From contig NZ_KQ948670.1 in the NCBI RefSeq assembly GCF_001514145.1, forward strand, positions 4,761 through 68,760: a stretch of DNA of 64,000 nucleotides, in the 5' to 3' direction. The notes beneath the pieces are model-generated. The model ran no database searches. It had not been told where the DNA came from and was given only the letters and a program-made list of their open reading frames with translations. The DNA is from Streptomyces canus. GTDB lineage: Bacteria > Actinomycetota > Actinomycetes > Streptomycetales > Streptomycetaceae. Numbering within the stretch: position 1 is the first letter of the stretch; each line of letters begins with the position of its first letter. A program made the position numbers and the translations under genes. Shown here piece after piece: positions 23,986 to 32,590 of this stretch.

Positions 23986-24005
23986 CGAAGGAGTAGGATG
24001 AAGAA

Positions 24006-24614
24006 ATGACCTCGACAACACCGGCCCCTCCTGGCAGGCCTCGCGCGTTCGACATCGACGAGGCACTCGATCGTGCAGTCCTGGTGTTCTGGTCAAAGGG
24101 CTTCGAGGGCGCCAGCCTTGACGACCTCACCGAAGCGATGGGCATCAGCCGCCCCAGCCTGTACAGGGCGTTCGGCAGCAAAGAAGACCTCTTCTACAAG
24201 GCGCTGGAGCGGTACACCGAGGGCTTGACCTCCTACTTCGCTCGAGCTCTGGCAGCGCCCACAAGTGGAGCAGTGGCTACTGCTGTGCTGCACGGGACGG
24301 TCGAGGCGGCCACCATGCCGGGGTTCCCCACGGGCTGTCTTGGCGTGCAGGGTGCGTTGGCCACCGGGGAGGAGAGCCGCCCGGTCCGAGACGCACTCAT
24401 CGCATGGCGTGAGGAGGGGATAGCCCACCTGACGCGCCGGTTCCAACAGGGGGTGGACGCCGGTGACCTGCCGCCTTCCGCAGATCCTCATCTTCTTGCG
24501 CTCTACCTGAGAACAGTCGCCAATGGGATCGCCGTCCAGGCCGCGAGTGGTAGTTCCCGCCCTGAGCTGCTGCAAGTCGCCAACCTCGCGTTGGGCAGCT
24601 GGCCAAAGTTGTAG
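24006..24614 (+). CDS. TetR/AcrR-family transcriptional regulator
   Basis: 202 residues. HTH: FDIDEALDRAVLVFWSKGFEGASLDDLTEAMGISRPSLYRAFGSKEDLFYKALERY. The C-terminal region PGFPTGCLGVQGALATGEE..VRDALIAWREEGIAHLTRRF is characteristic of the TetR branch that controls SDR/oxidoreductase genes through redox-active or electrophilic ligands. Codons such as TCA, GCA and CGT are more frequent than in neighbouring genes, which supports recent acquisition. Divergent from the SDR gene and autoregulated through the two palindromes. Confidence 0.92.
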   Translation: MTSTTPAPPGRPRAFDIDEALDRAVLVFWSKGFEGASLDDLTEAMGISRPSLYRAFGSKEDLFYKALERYTEGLTSYFARALAAPTSGAVATAVLHGTVEAATMPGFPTGCLGVQGALATGEESRPVRDALIAWREEGIAHLTRRFQQGVDAGDLPPSADPHLLALYLRTVANGIAVQAASGSSRPELLQVANLALGSWPKL

Positions 24615-24828
24615 TCAGCTGGTCAGCCCGGGACCTGATGCCGACGCGGCAGACGTGCGGGGAGAAGTCGGCCCGCCGGAACCTGTACGAGGAGGCCATC
24701 CGCCGGCCGGCCCTCAAACGACGCCCTGCGCAGCGACGGCACCGTTCTTCCCCTGCCTACCCGCAGCACGCCCGCGCCGTCCTGAATCCGGCGTGGCGCG
24801 CAGCCAAGTGCAGATGATCAACTGTTCA

Positions 24829-25746
24829 TCAAGCCGTGCGTGGCGACGGCATCCCGGCTCCCGCCCTTGTCGCGTCGGTGCCCCAGCTGGCCAGCAGTCG
24901 TAGTGCCTCCGCCGACGGGGAACCGGGTTCGGCGTGGTACGTCACCAGCATCCGTTCGTGGGCGTCGGCCTGGCGGAACGACTCGACGCGGAGGTCGAGT
25001 TCGCCGACGAGCGGGTGGTGCAGGCGCTGGACGCCGTGGCACTGCTCCTTGACGTCGTGGGTGGCCCACAGCCGCCGGAACTCCTCGCTTTTCACGGAGA
25101 GTTCGCCCACCAGCGCGGACAGCCGGGGGTCGTCCGGATGGGAGCCGGCGTCCAGGCGTAGCTGAGCGACAACGTCGTTCGCTTTGTCCTCCCAGTCCAC
25201 GAACAGGTCGCTGTACTCGGGCTTCAGGAACACCAGCCGTGCCCAGTTCCGCTCCTGCGCCGGCAGCTCCGCCCAGTCGCCGAAGACCGCCGCGGCCATC
25301 CGGTTCCAGGCGAGGATGTCCCCCCGCCGTCCCACGAGGATCGCCGGGACGCCGTCCATGGTGTCCAGCAGCGTCCTCAGGGGGCCCCGAACCTGCTGGG
25401 TGCGACCGGGCGGCTTCTTCTTCTGTTTCGGCTTCGCCAGGTGCGTGAGGTGGGCGTGCTCGGCGTCGCTCAGCCGCAGCGCGCGGGCGATGGCGTCGAG
25501 GACCTCCGCCGACACGTGCCGCCCGTTGCCCTGCTCCAGCCGCGTGTAATAGGCCACCGACACTCCGGCCAGCTGCGCCAGCTCCTCGCGGCGCAGCCCC
25601 GGCACCCGCCGGTACCGTCCAAAGCTCCGCAGCCCCACGTCCTCCGGCTTCAGCCGGGCCCGCCGGGTGCGCAGGAACTCGCTCAGCTCGGCACGCGGGT
25701 CCAGCGCGTCGGCGGGCTCGCGCACCGGTTCGGCGTATTCGTCCAT
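24829..25746 (-). CDS. XRE-family HTH regulator with MmyB-like ligand domain
   Basis: 305 residues from ATG 25746 (MDEYAEPVREPADALD). The N-terminal HTH is ELSEFLRTRRARLKPEDVGL..RRVPGLRREELAQLAGVSVAYYTRLEQGNGRHVSAEVLDAIARALRL. The remainder is an MmyB-type PAS-like sensor domain (ILVGRRGDILAWNRMAAAVFGDW, DWEDKANDVVAQLRLDAGSHPDDPRLSALVGELSVKSEEFRRLWATHDV). Proteins of this class usually regulate a divergently encoded oxidoreductase and may bind lipids or acyl ligands. Here the divergent gene is the aldehyde dehydrogenase, 173 bp away. Confidence 0.92.
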   Translation of the reverse strand: MDEYAEPVREPADALDPRAELSEFLRTRRARLKPEDVGLRSFGRYRRVPGLRREELAQLAGVSVAYYTRLEQGNGRHVSAEVLDAIARALRLSDAEHAHLTHLAKPKQKKKPPGRTQQVRGPLRTLLDTMDGVPAILVGRRGDILAWNRMAAAVFGDWAELPAQERNWARLVFLKPEYSDLFVDWEDKANDVVAQLRLDAGSHPDDPRLSALVGELSVKSEEFRRLWATHDVKEQCHGVQRLHHPLVGELDLRVESFRQADAHERMLVTYHAEPGSPSAEALRLLASWGTDATRAGAGMPSPRTA

Positions 25747-25919
25747 GCCTCGAGTATCCACGGTCGGACGCACACCTTCCTGACCCAGCCAGTAGTAGGC
25801 ATCGCGGGCATAGGCAAAGCCGTGACCTGGGTGAATACCGGATCGCCCAGCACGCTGGTGACCGTGCCCGGCTGGAAGGCAGCCGGGACGTGGCTTGCAT
25901 CAGGAACGGAGCACACCCC

Positions 25920-27269
25920 ATGACCACAACACAGGCGACCGAGTCGAGGACGCGCCAGAGCGAAACGGCCGCGGAGGCGGTCGGCCGCCTTCGTGCGACG
26001 TTCAACACCGGCGTCACCCGCACACTGGACTGGCGCGTCGACCAGCTGCAGCGGCTGCGGGCACTGCTGGTCGAAAACGAGCAGGAACTGATCGAAGCGC
26101 TCTGGGCGGACCTGCGGAAGAACGCCACCGAGGCGAAGACGCAGGAGATCGACTTCACTGTCGCCGACATCGACGAGGCGCTGGCGAATCTGGAGAGCTG
26201 GCTTCAGCCCCGCCCGGTGGAGGTTCCCGCCCACTTCGGTGGTCCCGCGACCACGGCGTACACCACGTACGACCCGCTCGGGGTCGTCCTGGTGATCGCA
26301 CCGTGGAATTTCCCGCTGCACCTTCTCATCGACCCCATCATCGGCGCCCTGGCCGCAGGGAACACCGTGGTGGCCAAGCCGAGCGAGATCTCGGTGCACA
26401 CATCGGCAGTGGCTTCACGCCTCCTGCGAGAGTACTTCGACGCCGACGTGCTCACCGTGGTCGAGGGGGGCGCCGAGGAGACCACGGCCCTCCTGGCGCA
26501 GCGCTTCGACCACATCTTCTACACGGGCAATGGCACGGTCGGTCGGGTCGTCATGGCCGCAGCAGCCAAGAACCTCACCCCGGTCACGCTCGAACTCGGG
26601 GGCAAGTCGCCGGTCTTCGTGGCGCCCGACGCCGACGTGGACGAGACCGCCAAGCGGCTGGTCGGCGCCAAGTTCGGCAACGCCGGTCAGCAGTGCATAG
26701 CCCCCGACTACGTTCTGGCCGATCCTGCCACCGCTGCCGCACTGGTTCCCGCCCTCCGCGTGGCGGTCGAAGCTCAGTTCGGCACCGCTCCGCAGACCGC
26801 GGCCGACTTCGGCCGGATCATCAACGAGCGGCATTTCGACCGGCTCACTCGTCTGCTGGATTCCGGCCGGGCGGCGGTGGGAGGCCAGCACGACCGTGAC
26901 GACCTGTTCATCGCACCGACCGTGCTCACCGATGTCGACCCCGCATCGCCGGCCATGCAGGAGGAGATCTTCGGTCCGATCATCGCCGTCGTGGAAGTCG
27001 AAGACCTCGATGCCGCCATCACCTTCATCAACGAACGCGACAAGCCCCTCGCGCTCTACGCCTTCACCGAGTCCGAGGCCATCAAGTCGCGCCTGGTGAA
27101 CGAGACGTCCTCCGGCGGCGTCGCCTGGGGCCAGCCGGTGATGCAACTGCTCATGACCGGCCTGCCTTTCGGTGGCGTCGGCGAAAGCGGCATGGGCCGG
27201 TACCACGGCCGGTACTCCCTCGAGACGTTCAGCCACCTCAAGGGTGTCGCGGACGTCCCGCTCAGCTAG
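25920..27269 (+). CDS. Aldehyde dehydrogenase family protein (class 3-like)
   Basis: 449 residues from ATG 25920, with GGAACGGAG upstream. NAD(P)-binding and catalytic motifs are IAPWNFPLHLLIDPIIGALAAGN, AKPSEIS, FYTGNGTVGRVV, the general-base Glu in ELGGKSPVFV and the nucleophilic Cys in FGNAGQQCIAPDYVL. The EEIFGPI segment is also present. The short N-terminus and LPFGGVGESGMGRYHGRYS near the end fit the class 3 / coniferyl-aldehyde-dehydrogenase-like group that oxidises hydrophobic aldehydes. It is divergent from the MmyB-like regulator and co-directional with the OYE reductase downstream, which fits carbonyl detoxification. Confidence 0.93.
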   Translation: MTTTQATESRTRQSETAAEAVGRLRATFNTGVTRTLDWRVDQLQRLRALLVENEQELIEALWADLRKNATEAKTQEIDFTVADIDEALANLESWLQPRPVEVPAHFGGPATTAYTTYDPLGVVLVIAPWNFPLHLLIDPIIGALAAGNTVVAKPSEISVHTSAVASRLLREYFDADVLTVVEGGAEETTALLAQRFDHIFYTGNGTVGRVVMAAAAKNLTPVTLELGGKSPVFVAPDADVDETAKRLVGAKFGNAGQQCIAPDYVLADPATAAALVPALRVAVEAQFGTAPQTAADFGRIINERHFDRLTRLLDSGRAAVGGQHDRDDLFIAPTVLTDVDPASPAMQEEIFGPIIAVVEVEDLDAAITFINERDKPLALYAFTESEAIKSRLVNETSSGGVAWGQPVMQLLMTGLPFGGVGESGMGRYHGRYSLETFSHLKGVADVPLS

Positions 27270-27680
27270 CCTCGCGCTTTCGTCAAGCAGGCTGCCCGAT
27301 GGGCGAGCCTCTTCGCGGAGGCGCGTCGAGGGAGTCGGTCGCGGCGCGGGGTGCAGACACCGATCCGTACCGACTCCGGCGGCGGCACCCATGACTTCGT
27401 CGCCTGGCCTGCTGCTGATCGTGCGCAAGGAGCGAACGCCCGTAATCCGGCGGGCAGTTGAGCTTGACCGGCGTCGACACCGACGCCGACGGCATGCGGC
27501 TCTCACCGCGTTCACCGCCAACACCACCCCCACCCCGATCGCGGTCCTGGAACCGCGTCAACGTCAGCGGGCCGGCGCCTGCCCGAGGACCGCATCCGCG
27601 CCTCCGCCGGGACAGCGTGGACCCCCTGCGGAGCAGACCTTCATCCCGTTTCCCTCCGTATTGCAGAAAGAAAGAAACCC
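27270..27680. other. 411-bp gap without a gene
   Basis: No convincing coding frame in either direction. A weak hairpin GCCTC-TTCGCG-GAGGC (27307-27322), 37 nt after the aldehyde dehydrogenase stop, may end that transcript. The promoter of the OYE gene should lie in the second half, but no clear hexamers were found. Confidence 0.4.
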
Positions 27681-28793
27681 ATGTCTGCCAACACTTCAGA
27701 AGTTTCGCCCGTTCCATCGCTTTTCTCCCCCGTCTCTCTCGGGAAGATCGAGCTCGCCAACCGCGTCGTCATGGCACCGATGACCCGGGTCCGGGCCGGT
27801 TCCTCCGGCATCCCCGGGGACCTGATGGTCGAGTACTACCGGCAGCGGGCGAACGTCGGGCTGATCATCGCCGAGGGCACCTACCCCGACCACGCGTCGC
27901 AGGGGTATGTCGGTGAGCCGGGCATCGCCACCGACGAGCAGGCGGCCGGCTGGCAGCGGGTGTTCGAGGCGGTGCACGCCGAGGGCGGCCGCATCGTCCT
28001 GCAGATCATGCACGCCGGCCGCCAGGCCCACCCCGACATCAACGGCGGCCGCCGCGTCCTCGCCCCCAGCGCGATCGCCAGGACCGGCGAGACGTTCACC
28101 GAGAAGGGCGAGCAGCCCTACCCCGTACCGGAAGCGATGACCACCGCAGAGGTCCGTGCAGCCCTGGAGGACTTCGTCACCGCGGCCCGCCGGGCCATCG
28201 AGGCGGGAGCGGACGGCGTGGAGATCCACGGCGCCAACGGCTACCTGCTCCACCAGTTCCTCTCCCCGGCGGCCAACCAGCGCACCGATGAATACGGCGG
28301 CTCGCCGCACAACCGCGCCCGCTTCGTCGCCGAGGTCGTCACGGCGGTTGCGCACGCTGTGGGCGCCGAGCGGGTCGGGCTGCGGATCTCGCCGGAGGTC
28401 GACTTCGGGGACGTCTTCGAAACCGATCGGGACGACGTCCTGGCCACCTACGGCACCCTGCTCGACCAACTGCGCCCGCTGGGCCTGGCCTACCTCTCCG
28501 TACTGCACACCGAGCCGGGCGGCGACCTGGTACAGGAGCTGCGGCGGCGCTTCGACGGCAAGCTGATCGTCAACACCGGCCCCTTCGGCGGGCAGACCAC
28601 CCGCGAGCAGGCGCTCCAGCAGATCGAGGCCGGCCACGCCGACGCCGTGGTCGTGGGCCGGGCCCTCATCGCCAACCCCGACCTGGTCGAGCGCTGGCAG
28701 GGTGGCCACCCGGAGAACGAGCCGCGGCCGGAACTGTTCTACGGGCCGGGCGCCGAGGGCTACACCGACTACCCCTTCCTCGAAGCGGCTTGA
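27681..28793 (+). CDS. Alkene reductase / old yellow enzyme (NADH:flavin oxidoreductase)
   Basis: 370 residues. FMN-dependent TIM-barrel ene-reductase that reduces the C=C bond of alpha,beta-unsaturated carbonyls and nitro compounds. Motifs: LFSPVSLGKIELANRVVMAPMTRVRA (N-terminal FMN-binding Thr), QIMHAGRQAHP, and EIHGANGYLLHQFLSPAANQRTDEYGGS (substrate His/Asn pair and FMN site). DAVVVGRALIANPDLVERW is the phosphate-binding C-terminal segment. The length is standard for the NemA/OYE class. The RBS is a modest GAAAGAAAG. A 12-bp-arm terminator follows at 28806-28846. Confidence 0.95.
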   Translation: MSANTSEVSPVPSLFSPVSLGKIELANRVVMAPMTRVRAGSSGIPGDLMVEYYRQRANVGLIIAEGTYPDHASQGYVGEPGIATDEQAAGWQRVFEAVHAEGGRIVLQIMHAGRQAHPDINGGRRVLAPSAIARTGETFTEKGEQPYPVPEAMTTAEVRAALEDFVTAARRAIEAGADGVEIHGANGYLLHQFLSPAANQRTDEYGGSPHNRARFVAEVVTAVAHAVGAERVGLRISPEVDFGDVFETDRDDVLATYGTLLDQLRPLGLAYLSVLHTEPGGDLVQELRRRFDGKLIVNTGPFGGQTTREQALQQIEAGHADAVVVGRALIANPDLVERWQGGHPENEPRPELFYGPGAEGYTDYPFLEAA

Positions 28794-28805
28794 GGCCCAC
28801 GGTCA

Positions 28806-28846
28806 CGCCTGTCCATGCGGCAGCCCCACTCACCCATGGACAGGCG
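28806..28846 (+). terminator. 12-bp-arm hairpin after the OYE gene
   Basis: CGCCTGTCCATG (28806-28817) pairs perfectly with CATGGACAGGCG (28835-28846) across a 17-nt loop, 13 nt after the OYE stop. No U-tract is seen. Confidence 0.7.
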
Positions 28847-28916
28847 CCCGACCGGTGACACTGTGCCCGCCCTTGTGAGCCCGCGGTCACACCGGCGATC
28901 ACCGGCCCTAGGGCCG

Positions 28917-28990
28917 TCGGGTCCGTCAGTGCGGGCACGGCAGGTCTGCGAGGCGGTGGACATGGAGATCGCGCCCAACAACATCAACCG
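28917..28990 (+). pseudogene. Relic of the small HTH-like gene family
   Basis: Plus-strand reading VRARQVCEAVDMEIAPNNIN aligns with LRARDLCRALDLPIVPKNTE in the pseudogene at 22164-22560 (pattern RAR-x-hydrophobic-C-x-A-x-D-x-x-I-x-P-x-N). Both sides lack the rest of the protein. The surrounding 345-bp gap 28794-29138 holds otherwise only the terminator and the next promoter. Confidence 0.55.
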
Positions 28991-29100
28991 ACAGGGCAAT
29001 ACAGACATCAAGTCACGTACCGCCCTCTGGGTGTTCCGGGGGAGCGCCGGCACCGGATCGGCTGCCGGCGCTCCCTCCCGCACCCGCGGACCGCCGGAGA

Positions 29101-29131
29101 TTACTTGAGTTACGCAACAAGATGGTAAACT
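29101..29131 (+). promoter_or_regulatory. Promoter/operator of a leaderless MarR gene
   Basis: TTACTTGAGTTACGCAA (29101-29117) precedes TAAACT (29126-29131), a good -10 lying 7 nt before the ATG at 29139, so the transcript probably starts at or next to the start codon. TTGAGT at 29105-29110 is the candidate -35 (15-nt spacer). The first 12 bases match the motif at 18395 exactly. Confidence 0.55.
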
Positions 29132-29138
29132 GGCGAGT

Positions 29139-29654
29139 ATGTCCTCACAGCCGCTCCCCGACGTCCCCGCGTCCCCGGAAGTCATCGAGATCGAGCGGGC
29201 GCTCACCCGCATCACCTACCTGAGCACCCGGGCCCGGCAGCACGACCGGCTGATGTCCCTGGCCGAGGTGCCGTTGGACCGTGCCGCCGTGGCGCTGCTG
29301 CGGCAGGTCGCCGACACCGAACCGATGCGCCCGGGGGAGCTGGCCAACCGACTGGGTGTGGAGGCCTCCCACGTCACCCGCACCGTCCAGCAGCTGCAGA
29401 AGTCGGGCTATGTCACGCGCGTCCCCGACCCCGACGACCGGCGCGCCCAGCGCATCCAGCTCACCGAGGCCGGTCAGCAGGCGATCGACCGCATCCGCGA
29501 CGCGGGCGCCCGCGGTATGCAGCTGGCCCTGGCGGAGTGGTCGCCCGAGGAGCTCCGGCAGCTGGCCGGGCTCTTCCACCGCATGGTGGACGACTTCCTC
29601 TCCCACGCGATCGACGACGACAGCGAGGAGCCGACACCGGCCGGGACCGCCTGA
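29139..29654 (+). CDS. MarR-family transcriptional regulator
   Basis: 171 residues. Winged helix: MRPGELANRLGVEASHVTRTVQQLQKSGYVTRVPDPDDRRAQRIQLTEAGQQAIDRI, with the DxR wing motif. No RBS is present, and a -10 element ends 7 nt upstream, suggesting leaderless translation. Its end converges on the MFS gene, with only 3 nt between coding sequences, so the convergent MFS gene is a possible target. An operator-like motif overlaps its own promoter. Confidence 0.9.
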   Translation: MSSQPLPDVPASPEVIEIERALTRITYLSTRARQHDRLMSLAEVPLDRAAVALLRQVADTEPMRPGELANRLGVEASHVTRTVQQLQKSGYVTRVPDPDDRRAQRIQLTEAGQQAIDRIRDAGARGMQLALAEWSPEELRQLAGLFHRMVDDFLSHAIDDDSEEPTPAGTA

Positions 29655-29657
29655 CCC

Positions 29658-30824
29658 TCATCGCACCGGAAGGCGCGGAGCGGACTGGCGCACCGGTGCG
29701 GGCTCGCGCAGCCCCCGCAGCAGCAGGCCACCCAGCGCCGGCAGGACGACCAGGGGCACCAGCGCGGTCCGCAAAGACGTCGTGTCGGCCAGCGCCCCGA
29801 GCGCCGGCGCGGCCAGCCCGCCGACGCTCACCGTCAGGCCCAGCGTGACCCCGCTCGCGGTACCCACCCGCCCCGGCAGAAAGTCCTGACCGAGGGTGAC
29901 GTGCAGGGAGAACGGCACGTAGAGGCCGGCCGAGGTGAGGGCGACGAACAGATACACCGCGGGGCCAGGGACGAGCACCACCCCGGCCACGGCGAGCACG
30001 GTCAGCGCATACGCACGGCGCACCACCGCGACGCGCCCGTACCGGTCGGCGAGCCGGCCCCCGAGGACCGTGCCCACCGCGCCGCCCGCGTAGAGCACGC
30101 ACAGCGCCGCCGTACCGGCCACGTCCCCGCCGCCGACGCGCTCACGGACGTACAGCGAGACAAAGGCGCTCAGCCCGACGAACACGACCGACCGGCACAC
30201 CACCGCGCCCGAGAGCCGCAGGAACGACGGCCAGTCGTCGCGTCCGGAGCTCTCGGTCGGCCGACCGGCCGGCGCGCGGACCCGGGAGGCGCGTACCGCC
30301 GCCGCGCACAGGGCCGCGCCCGCCACGGCCGGCACGACCAGCAGGGGAGAGGCGTGCAGCCCGCCCATGGCGATCACGGCGGCGACCAGCAGCGGGGCAA
30401 GGGCGAAGCCGACATTGCCGCCGAGCGAGAACCACCCCATTCCCGTGTTGCCGCCGGACGCGACGGCTCTCGCCGCCCTGGCGGCCTCCGGATGGTAGGC
30501 CGCGACCCCGATCCCGGACACGGCGACCGCCGCCAGCGTGAGCGGATAGGAGCCGAAGACCCCGCTCAGCGCGACCCCCGACCCTGCGGTCAGCGCGCTC
30601 AGCGGCAGCAGCCACGGCATCTCCCAGCGGTCGGTGAGCGCGCCGAACAGCGGCTGCACCACCGACGACAGCAGGGACGCGGCCAGGACGATGCCCGAGG
30701 CGGCCGCATACGAATAGGCGCGCTCGGCGACGAAGAAGGGCACCAGGGCGGCGACGGCCCCCTGGTACACGTCCACACAGGCGTGACCGAGCGACATCAG
30801 CGTGAGGGAACGTTTCCTGGACAC
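29658..30824 (-). CDS. MFS transporter (fosmidomycin-resistance-like)
   Basis: 388 residues from GTG 30824 (VSRKRSLTLMSLGHACVDVYQGAVAALVPFFV). It has about 12 TM segments. The start SLGHACVDVYQGAVAALVPF and the segment VVQPLFGALTDRWEMPWLLPL match the Fsr-type family. Motif A-like GGRLADRYGRVAVVRRAYAL lies in the second half. The protein is likely a small-molecule exporter. A longer open frame upstream on this strand overlaps the AraC gene and is rejected. It is divergent from AraC (30876), with 51 bp between starts, so the AraC protein probably controls it. Confidence 0.9.
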   Translation of the reverse strand: MSRKRSLTLMSLGHACVDVYQGAVAALVPFFVAERAYSYAAASGIVLAASLLSSVVQPLFGALTDRWEMPWLLPLSALTAGSGVALSGVFGSYPLTLAAVAVSGIGVAAYHPEAARAARAVASGGNTGMGWFSLGGNVGFALAPLLVAAVIAMGGLHASPLLVVPAVAGAALCAAAVRASRVRAPAGRPTESSGRDDWPSFLRLSGAVVCRSVVFVGLSAFVSLYVRERVGGGDVAGTAALCVLYAGGAVGTVLGGRLADRYGRVAVVRRAYALTVLAVAGVVLVPGPAVYLFVALTSAGLYVPFSLHVTLGQDFLPGRVGTASGVTLGLTVSVGGLAAPALGALADTTSLRTALVPLVVLPALGGLLLRGLREPAPVRQSAPRLPVR

Positions 30825-30875
30825 CGGACGAGCTTCGCCAAAGTGGTGCCTGGCCCGCTTCCGATAATCTGCCCA

Positions 30876-31643
30876 ATGATGTCGAACATCCGCCAGCCGG
30901 CCCTGCGCCACACGCCGTCGGCGCCCACGCGTGCCCAGCACCTCGCCGCAGGCGAACGCATCGACGCCCACCGGCACGACGACCACCAGATCGTCTACGC
31001 GGGCTCCGGTGTCCTCGCGGTCACCACCGACGTCGGCACCTGGTTCGCGCCCGGTACCCGCGCCATCTGGGTCCCCGCGGGCACCGCCCACGCCCACCGC
31101 GCCCACGGCCGGCTCGACCTGCACCTGGTCGGCCTCCCCGCCGACGACAACCCGCTCGGCCTGGACGCCCCGACCGTTCTCGCCGTCGGCCCGCTGCTGC
31201 GCGAGCTGATCCTCGCCTACACCCGCGACCCCGCCGACGACAGCCCCGAACGCCACCGCCTGCTCGCAGTCCTGCGCGACCAGCTGCGCGCCTCGCCCCA
31301 GCAGCCCCTGCTGCTGCCCACCCCCACCGATCCCCGCCTGGCCGAGGTCTGCGCGCTCGTCCACGCCGACCCCGCCGACCCGCGCACCCTGGCCGCTCTC
31401 GGCGCCGCGACCGGGGCCTCGGAACGCACCCTCAGCCGACTGTTCCGCGGCGAGTTCGGCATGACCTTCCCGCAGTGGCGCACTCAGTCGCGGCTCTACC
31501 ACGCCCTGCGCCTGCTGGCCGACGACGTCCCCGTCACGACTGTCGCCCACCGCTGCGGCTGGTCCTCCGCGAGCGCTTTCATCGACGTCTTCCACCGCTC
31601 CTTCGGCTACACCCCCGGCACCCACAACCGTCGTTCCCGGTGA
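30876..31643 (+). CDS. AraC-family transcriptional regulator with cupin-like sensor domain
   Basis: 255 residues from ATG 30876 (ATG 30879 also possible). The N-terminal cupin-like domain is AGERIDAHRHDDHQIVYAGSGVLAVTTDVGTWFAPGTRAIWVPAGTAHAHRAHG. The C-terminal double HTH is TLAALGAATGASERTLSRLFRGEFGMTFPQWRTQSRLYHALRLLADDVPVTTVAHRCGWSSASAFIDVFHRSFGYTPG. This architecture is typical of AraC regulators of divergently encoded MFS exporters, as found here. No RBS is evident, and the close divergent starts suggest overlapping promoters. Confidence 0.92.
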   Translation: MMSNIRQPALRHTPSAPTRAQHLAAGERIDAHRHDDHQIVYAGSGVLAVTTDVGTWFAPGTRAIWVPAGTAHAHRAHGRLDLHLVGLPADDNPLGLDAPTVLAVGPLLRELILAYTRDPADDSPERHRLLAVLRDQLRASPQQPLLLPTPTDPRLAEVCALVHADPADPRTLAALGAATGASERTLSRLFRGEFGMTFPQWRTQSRLYHALRLLADDVPVTTVAHRCGWSSASAFIDVFHRSFGYTPGTHNRRSR

Positions 31644-31714
31644 GGGCGCAGGCCGCTGCACGAGGTGCTTGTACCGTCCAGTAGTGTGCGCGGCAGCCCC
31701 CAGGAGGAGGAACC

Positions 31715-32095
31715 GTGCCACGGTCCCCACGCTCGCCCCTGCTGCTCGCCGGCCTGCTGGCCACCGCGGGCGTCACCCACTTCGCCGCACCACGTCCGTA
31801 CGACGCCACCATCCCGCGGGCCCTGCCCGGCAGGCCCCGGACCTGGACCTACACGAGCGGTGCCGTGGAGCTCGCGCTCGCCGCCGGTCTGGTGCTGCCG
31901 AAGACCCGGCGGACCGCCGCGCTCGCCACGGCCGCCTTCTTCGTCGGGGTGTTCCCCGCCAACGTCAAGATGGCCGCCGACTGGCGTGACCGTCCCGCAC
32001 CGCTGAAGGCGGCGGCCCTCGGACGGCTGCCGCTGCAACTGCCGCTCGTGCTGTGGGCACGCAGCATCGCGAAGAACGGGGAGGGCCAGGCATGA
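31715..32095 (+). CDS. DoxX-like small membrane protein
   Basis: 126 residues from GTG 31715, with AGGAGGAGG upstream. Four hydrophobic segments: SPLLLAGLLATAGVTHFAAP, TSGAVELALAAGLVLP, TAALATAAFFVGVFPANVKMAAD and LPLQLPLVLWARSIA. The FPANVKMA-D stretch is typical of the DoxX group. DoxX-type proteins form redox complexes at the membrane in mycobacteria (with SodA and SseA). The stop overlaps the peroxiredoxin start (ATGA), a context that supports a role in oxidative stress. Confidence 0.85.
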   Translation: MPRSPRSPLLLAGLLATAGVTHFAAPRPYDATIPRALPGRPRTWTYTSGAVELALAAGLVLPKTRRTAALATAAFFVGVFPANVKMAADWRDRPAPLKAAALGRLPLQLPLVLWARSIAKNGEGQA

Positions 32096-32559
32096 GCAAG
32101 GCGATGGAAACCGGCGACACCGTCGAGGACTTCGAGCTCCCGGACGAGACCGGCACCAGCCGCAAGCTGTCCGAGCTGCTCGCCGACGGCCCGGTCGTCC
32201 TCTTCTTCTACCCCGCGGCGCTGACCGCCGGCTGCACCGCGGAGGCCTGCCACTTCCGCGACCTCGCCGCCGAGTTCGCCGCGGCCGGCGCCCGGCCGGT
32301 GGGCATCAGCGGCGACACCGTCGAACGCCAGCAGGAGTTCGCCGGACGGCACACCCTCGGCATGCCCCTGCTGTCCGACGTCGACGGCAAGATACGCGAG
32401 CTCTTCGGCGTCAAGCGAGGCTTCTCCATGGCGCCCACCAAACGTGTCACCTTCGTCATCGCCCAGGACCGTACGGTGCTGGAGGTCGTCCGCAGCGAAC
32501 TGCGCATGAACACCCACGCCGACCGCGCCCTCGAAGCCCTGCGCGCACACCGGCAGTGA
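32092..32559 (+). CDS. Bcp/PrxQ-type peroxiredoxin
   Basis: 155 residues from ATG 32092. AhpC/TSA fold with TVEDFELPDETG, VVLFFYPAALTAGCTAEACHFRD and GVKRGFSMAPTKRVTFVI. The peroxidatic Cys in TAGC is followed five residues later by a second Cys (C-T-A-E-A-C), the atypical 2-Cys arrangement of PrxQ/Bcp enzymes. The usual Thr-Pro-Gly-Cys is altered to Leu-Thr-Ala-Gly-Cys. It reduces hydrogen peroxide and alkyl or lipid hydroperoxides using thioredoxin. It is translationally coupled to the DoxX-like gene. Confidence 0.93.
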   Translation: MSKAMETGDTVEDFELPDETGTSRKLSELLADGPVVLFFYPAALTAGCTAEACHFRDLAAEFAAAGARPVGISGDTVERQQEFAGRHTLGMPLLSDVDGKIRELFGVKRGFSMAPTKRVTFVIAQDRTVLEVVRSELRMNTHADRALEALRAHRQ

Positions 32560-32590
32560 CGGGCGGGGCCCGGTTGCACCGTTTCGGTTG

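Noticed and set aside
24615..24828. Possible gene between TetR and the XRE regulator
   Set aside because: No start/RBS pair, domain or codon pattern that stands out in either strand. Treated as intergenic.
29901..30875. Upstream extension of the AraC gene by more than 300 codons
   Set aside because: It lies antisense to the MFS gene and is Arg/His/Glu-rich shadow sequence. The AraC domain starts at 30876.
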